Source of the DNA: Terana coerulea
Lineage: Eukaryota; Basidiomycota; Agaricomycetes; Polyporales; Phanerochaetaceae
Reading direction: 5' to 3'
Assembly (NCBI GenBank): GCA_024811115.1
Contig: JAKOGH010000198.1
Span: forward strand, 1 to 64,000
DNA length: 64,000 nucleotides
Both the position numbers and the translations under genes were made by a program. Shown here in pieces: positions 26,139-36,070 of the stretch. Every line of letters begins with the position of its first letter. The stretch's first letter is position 1. The notes below the pieces were generated by a model. The model made no database searches. It saw nothing but the letters and a program-made list of their open reading frames with translations, and had not been told where the DNA came from.

Positions 26139-26575
26139 TACGTACCTCTATGTTGTTGTACCCTTCTCACATGGTTGCTTGGACATGGTTTTCTTGTATG
26201 TATAGCATTGTTCACTTACATGGTCGCACCATAATTTGATTCGGTTCTCATCTGAACCCCACGTATGATGCTCAACATGCTAAACCTGAAATGGACATTG
26301 TATACATCTGATCCGAATTGGAAGGTGAAAGCTTTGTGGCGCCGTCGTGGTACTAGTCGGTACCTATGTGTGGATAAGTACCACAATACCGCCTTCATAA
26401 AAACGCCTAAACCGCGAGAATGATTTCATCCTACATAATAATACGCGAGTGGGGATGAGCATTAACATTGTCTATCTACTGACAATTCTGAGTAGTGAGT
26501 TACTAGTTACGGTGTCGTGTTACGCTTCAGAACGCATACACTTTCACCCTGCACGATTTGTTAGTGACACTGCGT
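26139..26575. other. convergent 3' spacer
   Basis: The spacer lies between the 3' ends of SPT5 and F-box copy 1. It is AT-richer than the flanking genes, and no other feature is seen. Confidence 0.5.
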
Positions 26576-28823
26576 TTAAAGGAGGGTGGTTTTGACGTAC
26601 TTCCGGCCTTGCTCAACCAAGATAGCATCGTCTGCAAGAGATGGCATGTCGCCTCGTTTCAGCGCAATATCGGCGGCGAACTCGACATACGGTGCTGCGG
26701 TCACTACGTCACTTTTCCAAGTGAACGGCTTGTGCACGACATTCGGTTCGTCGACTAGTCGGAACCGACCTTCCGGGACGTCCGGGATATCTTCGAGCTT
26801 CGCATACGGTGCTTGGAAATCCCACTGCACAAGCACAGCATTCCTCGTGTCCACAAAGTCCGGATCGTCCTCCTCATCTTCCTCAGGATCTTCCTCTTCC
26901 TCAATATCTTCTTCAGGGTTCTCCTCGGTATGCTCGCTGGCACTCCCATCAGAGTCGTCGTCGTGTTCCCCGTCAGAGTCTTCGCCAGGGTCCACGTACC
27001 CCTCCATGAATCGTTCGTACTTCTCTTTGTCGCGCCTGTCGATGGCATCGTCGTCCATGTCCTTGTTGTCGTCCACATCAGCGAACTCGTCCGACAAGTC
27101 CCGATCGAAAACGACCCGCGAGCCGCATAGCTCCGTCGAAGGGAGGAACGAGTTGTCAATCATGCGCGTGTCCCTGCCCCATTCGTCCCACATCACTTTC
27201 CTGTCGCTCCAGCCCGTCGGCGATGACTCTGACATCCTGTGCACGGTCCCGCGCTCTCCATATATGCGCGAAAACAACGTCTTGGCCGGGATCAGAAGCT
27301 CGAAGTCTCTGCTCTCGCCGATGGTGCGGATGTTTCCGGGGTCGACGGCAAGAACCAGCGAGACCAAAGACGTGTCCTTGTTTGAGTACGCGAAAGGCAC
27401 GTCGCCGATAGGCGGGGCGACAGGATGCGACTCCATGTGTGCTTCCCAGAACCAAGCTTTCGGGTGGGGTTCGGGCAAGTAAAACACCGCCACGGCAAAG
27501 CGAAGGGCGTCCATGAACTCAAGACGGGATGGCGGCAGTCGGTGATAGTCGAACGCGGCTATGGTCGGCCATCCTTCCTCGACAAATACAGGGATGAGAA
27601 CATGACGCTCGTCGAGCAATGCGAACTGATGCGCTTCGAACCATAACGGTTTGAAATCATTGGGTTTGGGCTCCCCGCTTTTGAGACTGTAGAAGTTCTA
27701 AAGCGTTGCAAGTCAGCAGTTGTGCGGTCCAAGGGCACGTATTGGGACACTCACCGCCTTGACCGATCCTGACTTCCAATCCATCACCCACATCTCAGGC
27801 TGAAAGGTGCTTTCAGGGTCGGTGTGGTCCTCGCTGTAGGGATCCCGAATGTTTAGGGCGACGGTGTTGTTGTTGATCTGTATCTTGAATGCACGCTCTG
27901 CCTACCCGGCACCTTCAGGCGCTGCAAGTGAAATGCTCGGAGAGGCCGCCAAGGGGTGAATGGTTCCGGTGTCCATGGTCAGGAAGTGAACTATGACGTG
28001 CACGTGGCTGGAGCGTTTCACAATTAATGGTGGTAGACTAGCAAGAAGGATTATAAAACTAACTTGAACTCCGCTACCACCAACAAATTTTGACTGGGGT
28101 CGTGTTGCATTCCGGCGGGTATGCAGCCGACGTCATCAACCGTCCAGGTTTTTGCTTCAATTTCCCTGAACTTGGAGGACAAGCGGTGGAATTCGAGGCT
28201 TCGGCTGTCTGGCACGCGGCTAGCATAGATAGACCCATTTCGACTTGTATCTGAACTCCGTAAAGGGTACGAATATTCCGTGGTGCACTTCTGGGTCGCC
28301 CAGGCCGCCCGCCAATCTCGTAGACTTTCTCTACGTTGTTGTAATGAGATACTGGAGGAAGGATTGTCGACGACCCCCGCGATACTGCATTCTACCTTGT
28401 ATTGCAGAGCGGCCGAGTCTTGCACGACGCTGCTGGCGTGTCGACAGACCTGTGTCATTGCGCTTCAATGTGACGTGGGAAGGTCTAGTCTAAAGCAATG
28501 CTCACCTGACGAAATCGCGCAATGGCTGGGCTGGAAAGTCTGCTCAGAATTGTGACCATGACCTCCGCCGGCAAAGAAAACAGGGTGCCCCGCTGTCCCG
28601 CAACCCGACTGGTACTGCTGCCCTCCCCGTTCCTCGCGCTTAACCCAAAATCTGCAGCAGAGTTCTCAGTATCTGAGCTCTCGGGGAGGGAGTGGCAAAC
28701 CTTTTCGGTCTTGGTGAGTGGACATCTCAAGTCGGGAGGCGGGGTGACCAGGAAGGGGACGCCGGCGTTGATCACGGTCGCGCAAGCGCTCCGGTGGGAC
28801 TCCCGGCGGAACCGAGCACACAA
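26576..28823 (-). CDS. F-box protein, cluster copy 1 (with an in-frame stop)
   Basis: An F-box (LFSLPAEVMVTILSRLSSPAIARFRQ, about 28590-28510, reverse strand) marks this as a candidate SCF ubiquitin-ligase adaptor. A beta-rich substrate-binding part of unknown target follows. Exon 2 runs from about 28450 (VCRHASSVVQDSAALQYKVEC). Next come WVMDWKSGSVKA (about 27790), LLDERHVLIPVF (about 27620) and LLIPAKTLFSRIYGERGTV (about 27295-27240). A long acidic insert (about 27090-26850) precedes the conserved end WDFQAPYAKLEDIPDVPEGR...KSDVVTAAPYVE. An in-frame TAG at 27902-27904 interrupts the exon between APEGAG and AERAFKIQ. No plausible intron removes it, so the gene may be a recent pseudogene or carry a base error. 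The N-terminus from 28823 before the F-box is uncertain and lies about 20 bp from a transposon target site. It is paralogous to 35046-36070 and 39216-41110. Confidence 0.72.
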
Positions 28824-28843
28824 AGGGAGGCAAACGCTTTGTG

Positions 28844-28852
28844 GCGTTACCG
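28844..28852. repeat. 9-bp target-site duplication, left copy
   Basis: GCGTTACCG directly precedes the element at 28853-29661 and is repeated exactly after it at 29662-29670. Confidence 0.85.
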
Positions 28853-29661
28853 TAGTCTCGTTCCCATCCGTATCTATGACATTGGCCCTACGGGGCCTGC
28901 CGTGCGGAGATCGAAATATCGATGCACGGTAATGTCATAGAACGTCTGGTCACTTCCGATCATCCAGGTGTAGATCGCTCGCACGTGATCGCACGCGAGC
29001 ACTCTAAGCCACTGCTCTCGAGCCTCCAGTCTCACTGCAGCACATATATGCCAGTAGTTTCCATTGTACCATTTTGTTTCATGTAGTGTAAGATTGCATA
29101 GATACATGAATTATCAAGAACTCTACAAATTGGGACAGCCAGGCTGCCAGAGGTGTGCTAGAAGCTGAAGGGATCGGACTGAGGGACAGGCCACACCAGT
29201 ATACAAACAGCCTCTCGGAATAAGGATTGAAGGTGGGGAATGTACTCCTAAGCTACCTTCTACGATGCCCAAAGCCCTCAGGTACTCGCCACCTCTCCAG
29301 AACAGCCCTACTACAGCCCTTGTTCGCGCAGGTTGTTTCTAGCATCGTTGGCTGGCTTGGGCGAAGTTATTGACCGGGGTGCACGTGAGGCAAGCGCAGG
29401 AGCGATAAGGGGAAACCGAAGAACTGAGGGAAGGACAGAGGGCAAAGAACGAAGGACGGGCGAAGGGCGTTGTGAGCAAGGGCAAAGCGAGGAAGGTCGT
29501 CGACGTGCAACGCAAGCCCGAGAGGCGTCACGTGCGAGCGATCTACACCTGGATGATCGGAAGTCACCAGACGTTCTAACGCATCACCGTGCATCGATTA
29601 TTCGATCTCCGCACGGCAGGCCCCGCCTTGATGCCTTAGACACGGAATGGGAACGAGACTA
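28853..29661. mobile_element. MULE-like non-autonomous TIR element (809 bp)
   Basis: Long terminal inverted repeats (28853-28988 and 29528-29661, about 135 bp, roughly 85% matching by eye) begin with TAGTCTCGTTCCC. They are bounded by a perfect 9-bp direct repeat (28844-28852 and 29662-29670). Long TIRs with a 9-bp duplication are the hallmark of Mutator-like elements. The roughly 540-bp interior shows no transposase, so movement would depend on a transposase supplied elsewhere. It sits just upstream of F-box copy 1, where it could affect that promoter. Confidence 0.82.
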
Positions 29662-29670
29662 GCGTTACCG
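29662..29670. repeat. 9-bp target-site duplication, right copy
   Basis: GCGTTACCG, identical to 28844-28852. Confidence 0.85.
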
Positions 29671-29690
29671 CACATGACTTCGTCTGAATA

Positions 29691-30036
29691 ATGTGCAGTC
29701 CCTATGGTGGGACTGCACATCAAGCATGCAGTCTCGAGCGCCTGTGTTAGGCAGGGGTGTGGAGACGTGGGAAAGGGCGAAATGACATGTACAATACCAG
29801 GGACTGTGTGTGCAGGCGAGAAATGAGCGCAGTATGAGATAAGTGCCAAATCTGGCAAAGAAGCGGCGAAAATAGTCGCACTTTCCAAATATGGGCATGC
29901 GTCGGGGCGGAGCGCCCGGCAAGGGGCTGCACATTCAGCGTCTTAGGACTGCACATCTGATGAGGTGACTTTGGCGGGAGCGCCTGCCAAAGTTGACCCC
30001 GTCGCAGACAATTTCTGACCGAAAGATGTGCAGTCC
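29691..30036. repeat. dispersed inverted copies of ATGTGCAGTCC
   Basis: A 12-bp stem with a 6-nt loop (ATGTGCAGTCCC / GGGACTGCACAT) occupies 29691-29720. GGACTGCACAT recurs at 29946-29956 and ATGTGCAGTCCC at 30025-30036. This looks like the remains of one or two small TIR elements; no target duplication was found. Confidence 0.45.
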
Positions 30037-30402
30037 CTGTGGGAAAAAGACAGTCCCAAGACGCCCTGGCGCGCAGACCATCATTTAGGCAGAGAGCCCC
30101 GGCTACCTTTGATTTTGGGGCTCCCTCTCATTATTCAGCTCTAATTTTGATATGCTGCATTGCCTCATACTTTCAGTAGCTCAGGAATTATTTTCGCAAT
30201 TTTACACACTTTCTACGAGTCGAACCTGCCTATGTGCGCTGCATACCTTCAGGCGCCTTGTCGCGATCGCTTACATAATCAGCTCGGCAGTCTCCCGGAG
30301 TCAGTGCTCTCAGTGCTCGTCAGCGCTTGTATGTTTTGCTGATGCATCTGCGAACTAGTGCGCGCAATCATTCCCAGTGAGAATCGACAATGCTCAGGGC
30401 TG

Positions 30403-30411
30403 CCGAGCAAT
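30403..30411. repeat. 9-bp target-site duplication, left copy
   Basis: CCGAGCAAT directly precedes the nested element and is repeated exactly at 31318-31326. Confidence 0.85.
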
Positions 30412-31317
30412 CAGTCTCCTTCCCAGCACTCCCTTTGAGTAGGAGGAAGGGCGTGAGAAGTTCTTGGCCCATTCGGGCCTCTCTCGCCGTTCCTCTACTC
30501 TGCGAAGAGAGGCCCGAAACATGCACCGGCTCTTCTCAGAAGATGGAAGAAGGCCGAGGTAATAGTGGATTGGGGTAAACTCGACCAAAACTTTGATCAG
30601 TGGTGGGGGTGGCACGCTGTCAACAGTATCCGGAACAAATTCGGACCAGATATTGACGAGAAAGCTGAGAGTAAGCTCCTCGTCGAGTTTGGCTGGGACC
30701 TAGACACCACCCTGGCGATCGAAGAAGACCTTCGGTCGGCGTGAGGGTAGGGAGTGGATCGAAAGGGAAAAAGCACGGTTCATCGACCGGCTGCGAAAGT
30801 ACCAGAGACCCACTCGCGTTATAGTGAAACCGCCAAAGGCCAATATGTGGCTTGATCCTGCATGGGTGCAGGAACAGAGAGATAAGTACCGTAAAGGTGC
30901 TCATCCAGACTATGTAGGGCTATATGCCTACATGTAGAGCGGTGTGGCTTTCTTATTTCCCTATGTGCGTAGGGTTTCTCGAGTCTCGGGTTTAAACCCG
31001 GCTCTGGGCGGGTTGTTTTCTCGGGGCATCGGGTTTCGGGCCAGAGTGCCGCCGAAGGCCGCCCTTCCTGTCCGTGAAGGGGGGAAGAAAAGGGCACCTA
31101 TCCCAGGGGGGGTGTCCCGGCGAGTCGACACCACGGACACACGGATTCACACTCAACGGACCCAGTAGATACAGATCTATTAGCACCGGAGCTCATGTGG
31201 TTCGTCCCGGCCTTCGTTAACAATATCAGACTTCAAAAAAAAAGAGAGAGGCCCGAATGGGCCAAGAACTTCTCACGCCCTTCCTCCTACTCAAAGGGAG
31301 TGCTGGGAAGGAGACTG
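30412..31317. mobile_element. nested MULE-like element with 73-bp identical TIRs (906 bp)
   Basis: The TIRs at 30412-30484 and 31245-31317 appear identical over 73 bp, beginning CAGTCTCCTTCCCAGC. The flanks are a perfect 9-bp duplication, CCGAGCAAT. Arm identity suggests recent activity. The interior carries a coding-like fragment (30550-30940) but no recognised transposase. The insertion lies at the inner edge of the left arm of the older element 30365-32296. Confidence 0.85.
30550..30940 (+). pseudogene. captured or degenerate coding fragment inside the nested element
   Basis: Two adjacent frames read like real protein. One is open to TGA near 30748 (VDWGKLDQNFDQWW...NSIRNKFGPDIDE). The other, one base off, continues with WIEREKARFIDRLRKYQRP and DPAWVQEQRDKYRKGAHP up to TAG near 30937. 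The composition (Trp, charged residues, even codon use) is unlike random sequence. I do not recognise a family. It could be a host gene piece picked up by the element (Pack-MULE style) or an old element protein. Confidence 0.4.
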
Positions 31318-31326
31318 CCGAGCAAT
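31318..31326. repeat. 9-bp target-site duplication, right copy
   Basis: CCGAGCAAT, identical to 30403-30411. Confidence 0.85.
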
Positions 31327-31574
31327 GCTCCAGTCTGCCAGGCAGATTCTCATCTGCTCCAGGATGCTCCGCTCTGGCCAAATTGGTCTGCCGAGTCCTG
31401 CCGACGCTTATGTAAGTGCCTTCTCCAGCGCTAGTGTGCGTTGCGCCGCGCGCGCAGCGACGCGTCGACACAATGCGCAACATCGTGTTGCGTCGTCGCG
31501 TCCAACACCACACACACACACTTGTCACTCTCCCTAACGTGCTGCATGCTGCACGACCTGCGCGCAAGGTGCTA

Positions 31575-31628
31575 TGACGTCAAAGGGTTTCTCGGCCCTT
31601 TCCGACGCTTTCGCGCCATATATAAACC
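31575..31628 (+). promoter_or_regulatory. promoter-like CRE plus TATA box
   Basis: A perfect cAMP-response-type palindrome TGACGTCA (31575-31582) lies about 35 bp before CATATATAAACC (31618-31628). A C/T-rich stretch and an ATG at 31735 follow. The spacing is what a fungal core promoter would show. Confidence 0.5.
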
Positions 31629-31734
31629 ACCCCGCCCTCCGTTCCCCAAGTCCCCGCCCCTTGTCTTTTCCCCCCATCTTCCCGCCGCTCTATCCTCCCG
31701 CGTCCGTGCCCACCCCTTCCCTTCGAGGCTTGCA

Positions 31735-31927
31735 ATGCCATTGATCTCTGTCTGGTATGTGCGAACTTGGTCAGCTACAAATCATGGGAGTAGTACTAAC
31801 TTGTTGATCTGTGCTAAATAGTGCCACCTTGTCGCGCATATACCCACTCAAATTGGTAAGTCCGTACACTCTCTTCATAACACAAGCTGCTTATGCAATG
31901 TCCTGCTGTAGTGTTGCGTTTCGTGAG
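31735..31927 (+). pseudogene. possible truncated gene start downstream of the CRE/TATA promoter
   Basis: ATG at 31735 opens a 20-nt exon, a GT-AG intron (31755-31821), a second exon (31822-31855) and another intron (to 31911). The predicted peptide is only 22 residues (MPLISVCATLSRIYPLKLCC...) before a stop. It looks like the 5' end of a gene carried in the older TIR element. No function can be given. Confidence 0.3.
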
Positions 31928-32296
31928 GCACCCCGTCGTGCTGAGTCTGTTTGGAGGCGGCCCGTAGGATTTTGTGTAGATTTATGTAGTCATGTACCGG
32001 ATCTGGCAGCAATAAATCAATTGAATTACAAAATACCAATATCAATATGGAACGGGCACTGGAGTGGGCCAGAAATAGATGCGGACGGGACGCAAGCATA
32101 TCTGCGCATGCGCCGGCAGACCAGGTCAGGTCAGGTCAGACCGAGATCAGACGAGGGCATAGGCGAGCAGTTCCTCTGGGCGTCTACCATCTGCTTTTTC
32201 TCAGTTTATCTGCTTCCAGCGTGCCTCGTCTGCACCGGCAGTTTTGGTTAGTTCTCGGCAGCCCCGAGCATTGTTGATTCTCACTGGGAATCATTG

Positions 32297-32978
32297 CTAG
32301 CTTATTGGTTCACGTTAGCGAACTGCAGCTGGCCGTAGCCACGAGGAAGTTCAACCTCAGTCACGCATGCTGCGACACCGTTACTTGCGTCACAGTCACG
32401 CGCATGACGTGACTCCGGTACCCGCGCGTGCTCGCTCTCTGGAGTGGACGAACATGTAGTGTGTGCTGAACCAGGTGCGCTTCATTACCAGCTACAACTG
32501 AGTATGTTGAGTATACCGCTTACACGTAAGAACAGCAATACCATCGCTGAGTAATACAGATGAATGCTCTGCTACTCAAACTCTGCTTAGCTTGTCGCCG
32601 CAGCCTGCCGCTGGTACTGGAATCGACCATAGCCTAGCTCACAGTCTGCCAAATGACTTGTGGTATGTGTGAGGTGTACAGCGGGCTTTGGTAAGCAGGG
32701 CGGTAGTCAGCTATAGAATCTCTCTCACGCTCGTCGTTGTTCTTGCAGAAGCATTCAGGGAAGGCACTGTGGAGTCACTGAAAAGGCATACCTTGCTCTG
32801 TTTTGGGCTACCTCGAGGCATCCGCAGTATGTGCAGACTGTGGATGACCTCCGCACGTATGGAAGGCATTGACACATAGAAAGGTAGACTGTTGATGGAA
32901 AGCTGCGACATGGCATATATTAGCCCGGCCGTTCACCAGACTGCGAGCTACCCTCGTCCGACCTCACCACCCCAAGTC
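32297..32978. other. spacer, no gene recognised
   Basis: This stretch lies between the TIR element and the first BTB-type gene and presumably includes the latter's promoter. Nothing else stands out. Confidence 0.4.
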
Positions 32979-34309
32979 ATGGCTACCGAGTCTGCAGGAA
33001 AAGGCGCCCAAAACGGCATGAAACCCAACCAGAGCAAGGGTCCAAAGAAGGCGAGGCTACCTCCTTATCCTCCCATACCCGCCGACATCAACAAGCAGCC
33101 CGATGCGCTAATAAAGCTGGCTTGCAAGCTGGCATTGGACAGCGGCACGTTCATCGACACAAAGTTTTATGCCTTCACGCGCAGAAATCGCTCGGGGAAA
33201 CTTTACTCTCCTCGGCCCGTCTTCGCCAACAGCTACATACTGAGAGCTAAGGCGCCTCAGTATTTCGAGCCATGCACGTGCACTTTCTATTGCTTGGATA
33301 CGATGTACATTTGACGATAATTTTAGTGTTGCGAGGCGGCTACGACGGTCGCAGCATTATTGGGCCACTCAGTGACCCTCTCTCCGACGAAGCGGGGCTC
33401 CTGAACGGTGTTGACTCCTGTGGCTATGAATCCGACAGTGACGTAGAGGAGGACGATGACGAAACACCGCTCTCTGAGCTGGCCAAACATGGTCCTGAGA
33501 AGACTCAATCAACCGTCAATGGTATCTCGGAGTGGGAGCTCTCTTCCACCGAACAAAAGGTAAGGGCTTCTTAGATTGGCCGCTTCATGCTCTGACACGT
33601 TTTATGCAGAAGGAAGATGACGAGCACGCGAAGGACTCCGATGGTGAAGACATCATGCCTCTGCAAGGGCCGCATGGTCAGATCGTGGTCATGCGGGACT
33701 TTGCCTACCCAACGTGAGGCATCCATCTTCATTTTCGGCGATGGTAGTAGTTTCCTGACAGACCGTTGAAAGCTGGAAGGCATTTGTGTTCTATCTCTGC
33801 ACTGGTGAGGTTGCTTTCGCACCTCTGAAGTCTCAAAGCCGGGCTTCTGGTTCTGCCGATCAAGTACATCGCGCGGTGCAAACTGCATCTCCTCCGATGT
33901 GTTCACCAAAATCCATGTACAGACTCGCGGACGAGGTAAGTCATTGTCAGGTCTATTCTTACCGCTTCTTACCTAACATTATCATAGCTTGGTCTTGAAG
34001 GGCTGAAGGCATTGGCTTTGCAAGACATACGGTCTAAGCTGTCGCCAGATAATATTCTCCTCGAGTTGTTTTCAACTCTAACAATCAGGTAAGCAGGTAG
34101 CTTATCACGGGGATGTAACAACTTTAAATAGACAAGCTTTTTCTAGATACGACGCCGTCCGCGATATTGAGGTGGAATTTGCTTGCGGGCAGGCTAGAAA
34201 CACGGTGAAGTCTGACATGGCCGACTGGATGATTTCCGTCCCAGCCGACAGCTTGAAGCGCAATGCAGCTGTAGTCGGTCACCTCATTCAGAGGCTAGCT
34301 GACTACTAA
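32979..34309 (+). CDS. BTB/POZ-type protein, cluster copy 1
   Basis: This fungal BTB-type protein belongs to a class suggested to act as a CUL3 ubiquitin-ligase adaptor or protein-interaction module. The ATG at 32979 gives MATESAGKG and a Pro-rich leader. The BTB-like fold follows: FIDTKFYAFTRRNRSGK, SPRPVFANSYILRAKAPQYFE (to about 33270), then RGGYDGRS. An acidic spacer (about 33420-33660) precedes WKAFVFYLCTGEVAFAPL (about 33778-33830). The end is SPKSMYRLADELGLEGLKALAL...LSPDNILLELFSTLTIRYDAVRDIE, stopping at LIQRLADY. The first intron seems to use a GC donor (about 33274) with AG at 33327. It is a paralogue of 37068-38546 but lacks that copy's Cys-rich tail. Confidence 0.75.
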
Positions 34310-35045
34310 TCCACTCAGCCTACCGTGGTTAATTGAAAGCCTCACTCCTGTTTCCACTGCAATATATTTCATCTAAGCTGAGTTGGACGCTTATCCAGAT
34401 CATGCCGTCGCCACAGTGCGAATATCATGTGTTGTTTGTATAGGAACTGCCCCTGTGTGAATCGGAAGGGAGGATCATCGACTACGAGAGCGTGAAAAAT
34501 CATCGTCGTAGTATCTTTGAGAGACCATGTAGAGATCCTGTTATCACGAAGAGGAAAGCGTGAAGATTCCATTCACAGGCGCCCTCCTGGAGACTCAGAA
34601 ATGGGGAGACTCGCCAATCTTGTAATAATGAATGTTTGGTGCGTACTTCATACACCGCTTCTCGCGGAAAAATGAGACAGACACGCGACTACAAGCGCAA
34701 TATATGTATACTCCCGGGCTAGTAATTTAATCATTCGAAATTTACCCCTCTAACCACACTGCTCGGAATTTGCCGGTTTTGAATAGCAACGTGCGCCGCT
34801 CTTGGGATGCTCAATCTTTTTGTTCTCATCCTTTAAAACGTGTAGACTCGCAATCTGTGGGTGTCTAAGTCAAGCGGGATATAGGAGAATGACCACGTGC
34901 TCACTGTTTACCAACAAGAAGAACCGCGTCGTTTCCTAAGTGGACGCTGCTTTGGCCCACCTCAATACTTGTGGCGACCTCGCGGTAACGAGCGCAAGTC
35001 TTCACCGGTTTTTTTGAACACTGTTGGATCGGTCAAGATGGTCGG
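34310..35045. other. convergent spacer, no gene recognised
   Basis: AT-rich spacer between BTB copy 1 and the degenerate F-box copy 2. No coding sequence is supported. Confidence 0.45.
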
Positions 35046-36070
35046 CTAAAAGACGTATTGGGACAGCCTTTCGTTATTCCTGGAGCATATGTCTTGCAGC
35101 ATGGCGTGTGGTGAGTAAAAGTCCCAGATTACGACAATGTCGTCGTCCGACAACACATCTTCGTCTGAAGAATGAGACCCGGAATCCGAAGCTTCAGTGC
35201 TTGAGGCAGCTTGCTCCCTGCTCATGATACATCTTGCCCCATAGAGTTCGATTGGGTTGATCCATGACACCTCGTGAAATCGCGTGTCCTCGCCCCAGTC
35301 ATCCCACATGATGGTCCTGTCTTCCCAAGCTGAAGTCCGCAGCCGCTCCATCGTTGTGACAGTACCTCCCGGACCATAGATCCGCGAAAAGAGCGTATTT
35401 GCCGGCACCAAGAGCTCGAACGTCCTCTCCCGTTTCGTGGAGTCGTTTACGAAGAGCATGGCCCTCGTTGGCGTCATGTGGTTGGAACAGACAAACGGTA
35501 AATCGCGAGATGGTACACCGTAAGGCTGTGACTCAATCAATGCACGCGAGAGGTTGCACTCAGCTTGGACGGCGGAAGGTAAAAGATCGCCAGAGCCTTT
35601 TTCAGTGCGGCTTCGAAGTTGCAGCGACCCTTAGGCAGCCGATAGAAGTCAAATACGGCGAGTGTAGCGAATCCATAATCAACCCGTGAATAGACCCATT
35701 GATGAACCGCACGCCATTGAAATGTCGCAGTGGGAAGGAATGTTTATTCGTCCACTGAATCTGGGACCACTCTGCTCGCCACTCCCGAAGGCTGGACAGA
35801 TAGATGGCTTTGAACTGTCATTTTCGCCAAGGGATTGCCGACAACGCCGGCAAGCGCACACTCCATTTTATATTGAAGAGCTACCGAGTTTTTCACCGCA
35901 TCCTGAAAGAAGCGGCAGATCTACAAGAAAGAGCTCGCGTTGTATTCATTGCCAATATTATATTCAAGCAGGAGTACTTACGACATGGAGTTGCGCAATA
36001 TCTACGCCCGGAAGCCGACCGAAAATATTCAAGACAAATTCGAGGGGCAGTACCAGGAAACCACAATGCA
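35046..36070 (-). pseudogene. degenerate F-box paralogue, cluster copy 2
   Basis: The F-box is still readable (VLPLEFVLNIFGRLPGVDIAQL, about 36055-35995), as is the next exon start (ICRFFQDAVKNSVALQYKMEC, about 35915-35860). The middle part present in copies 1 and 3 is missing: sequence resembling the N-terminal part (GVVGNPLAK) jumps within about 120 bp to VDYGFATLAVFDFYRLPKG (about 35680-35630), with stop codons between. A long open part then reads LLVPANTLFSRIYGPGGTV...IMWDDWGEDTRF...VVIWDFYSPHAMLQDI. It ends early at 35046, roughly 45 residues short of copy 3. Internal loss, stops and truncation together indicate a pseudogene. Confidence 0.72.

Larger units (their letters stand above)
30365..32296. 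mobile_element. older TIR element, about 1 kb before nested insertion
   Basis: Inverted repeats of 43 bp (30365-30407 and 32254-32296) differ at three positions and share the core ATTCCCAGTGAGAATC. The left arm is interrupted just inside by the MULE-like element at 30412-31317. The remaining interior (31327-32253) holds a promoter-like segment and a possible truncated gene. A target duplication is not clear; CTAG occurs near both ends but is not exactly placed. Confidence 0.62.

Noticed and set aside
26586..27482. Long plus-strand open frame (298 residues) opposite F-box copy 1
   Set aside because: It is the mirror of the acidic, Asp/Glu-rich coding strand (giving Ser/Leu runs). The minus strand has paralogues and splice sites; the plus strand has neither.
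32104..32145. Short GGTCA direct repeats as a CRISPR or satellite array
   Set aside because: Only three or four 5-bp units, no spacers, and a eukaryotic context. It is simple-sequence repetition within an old element.
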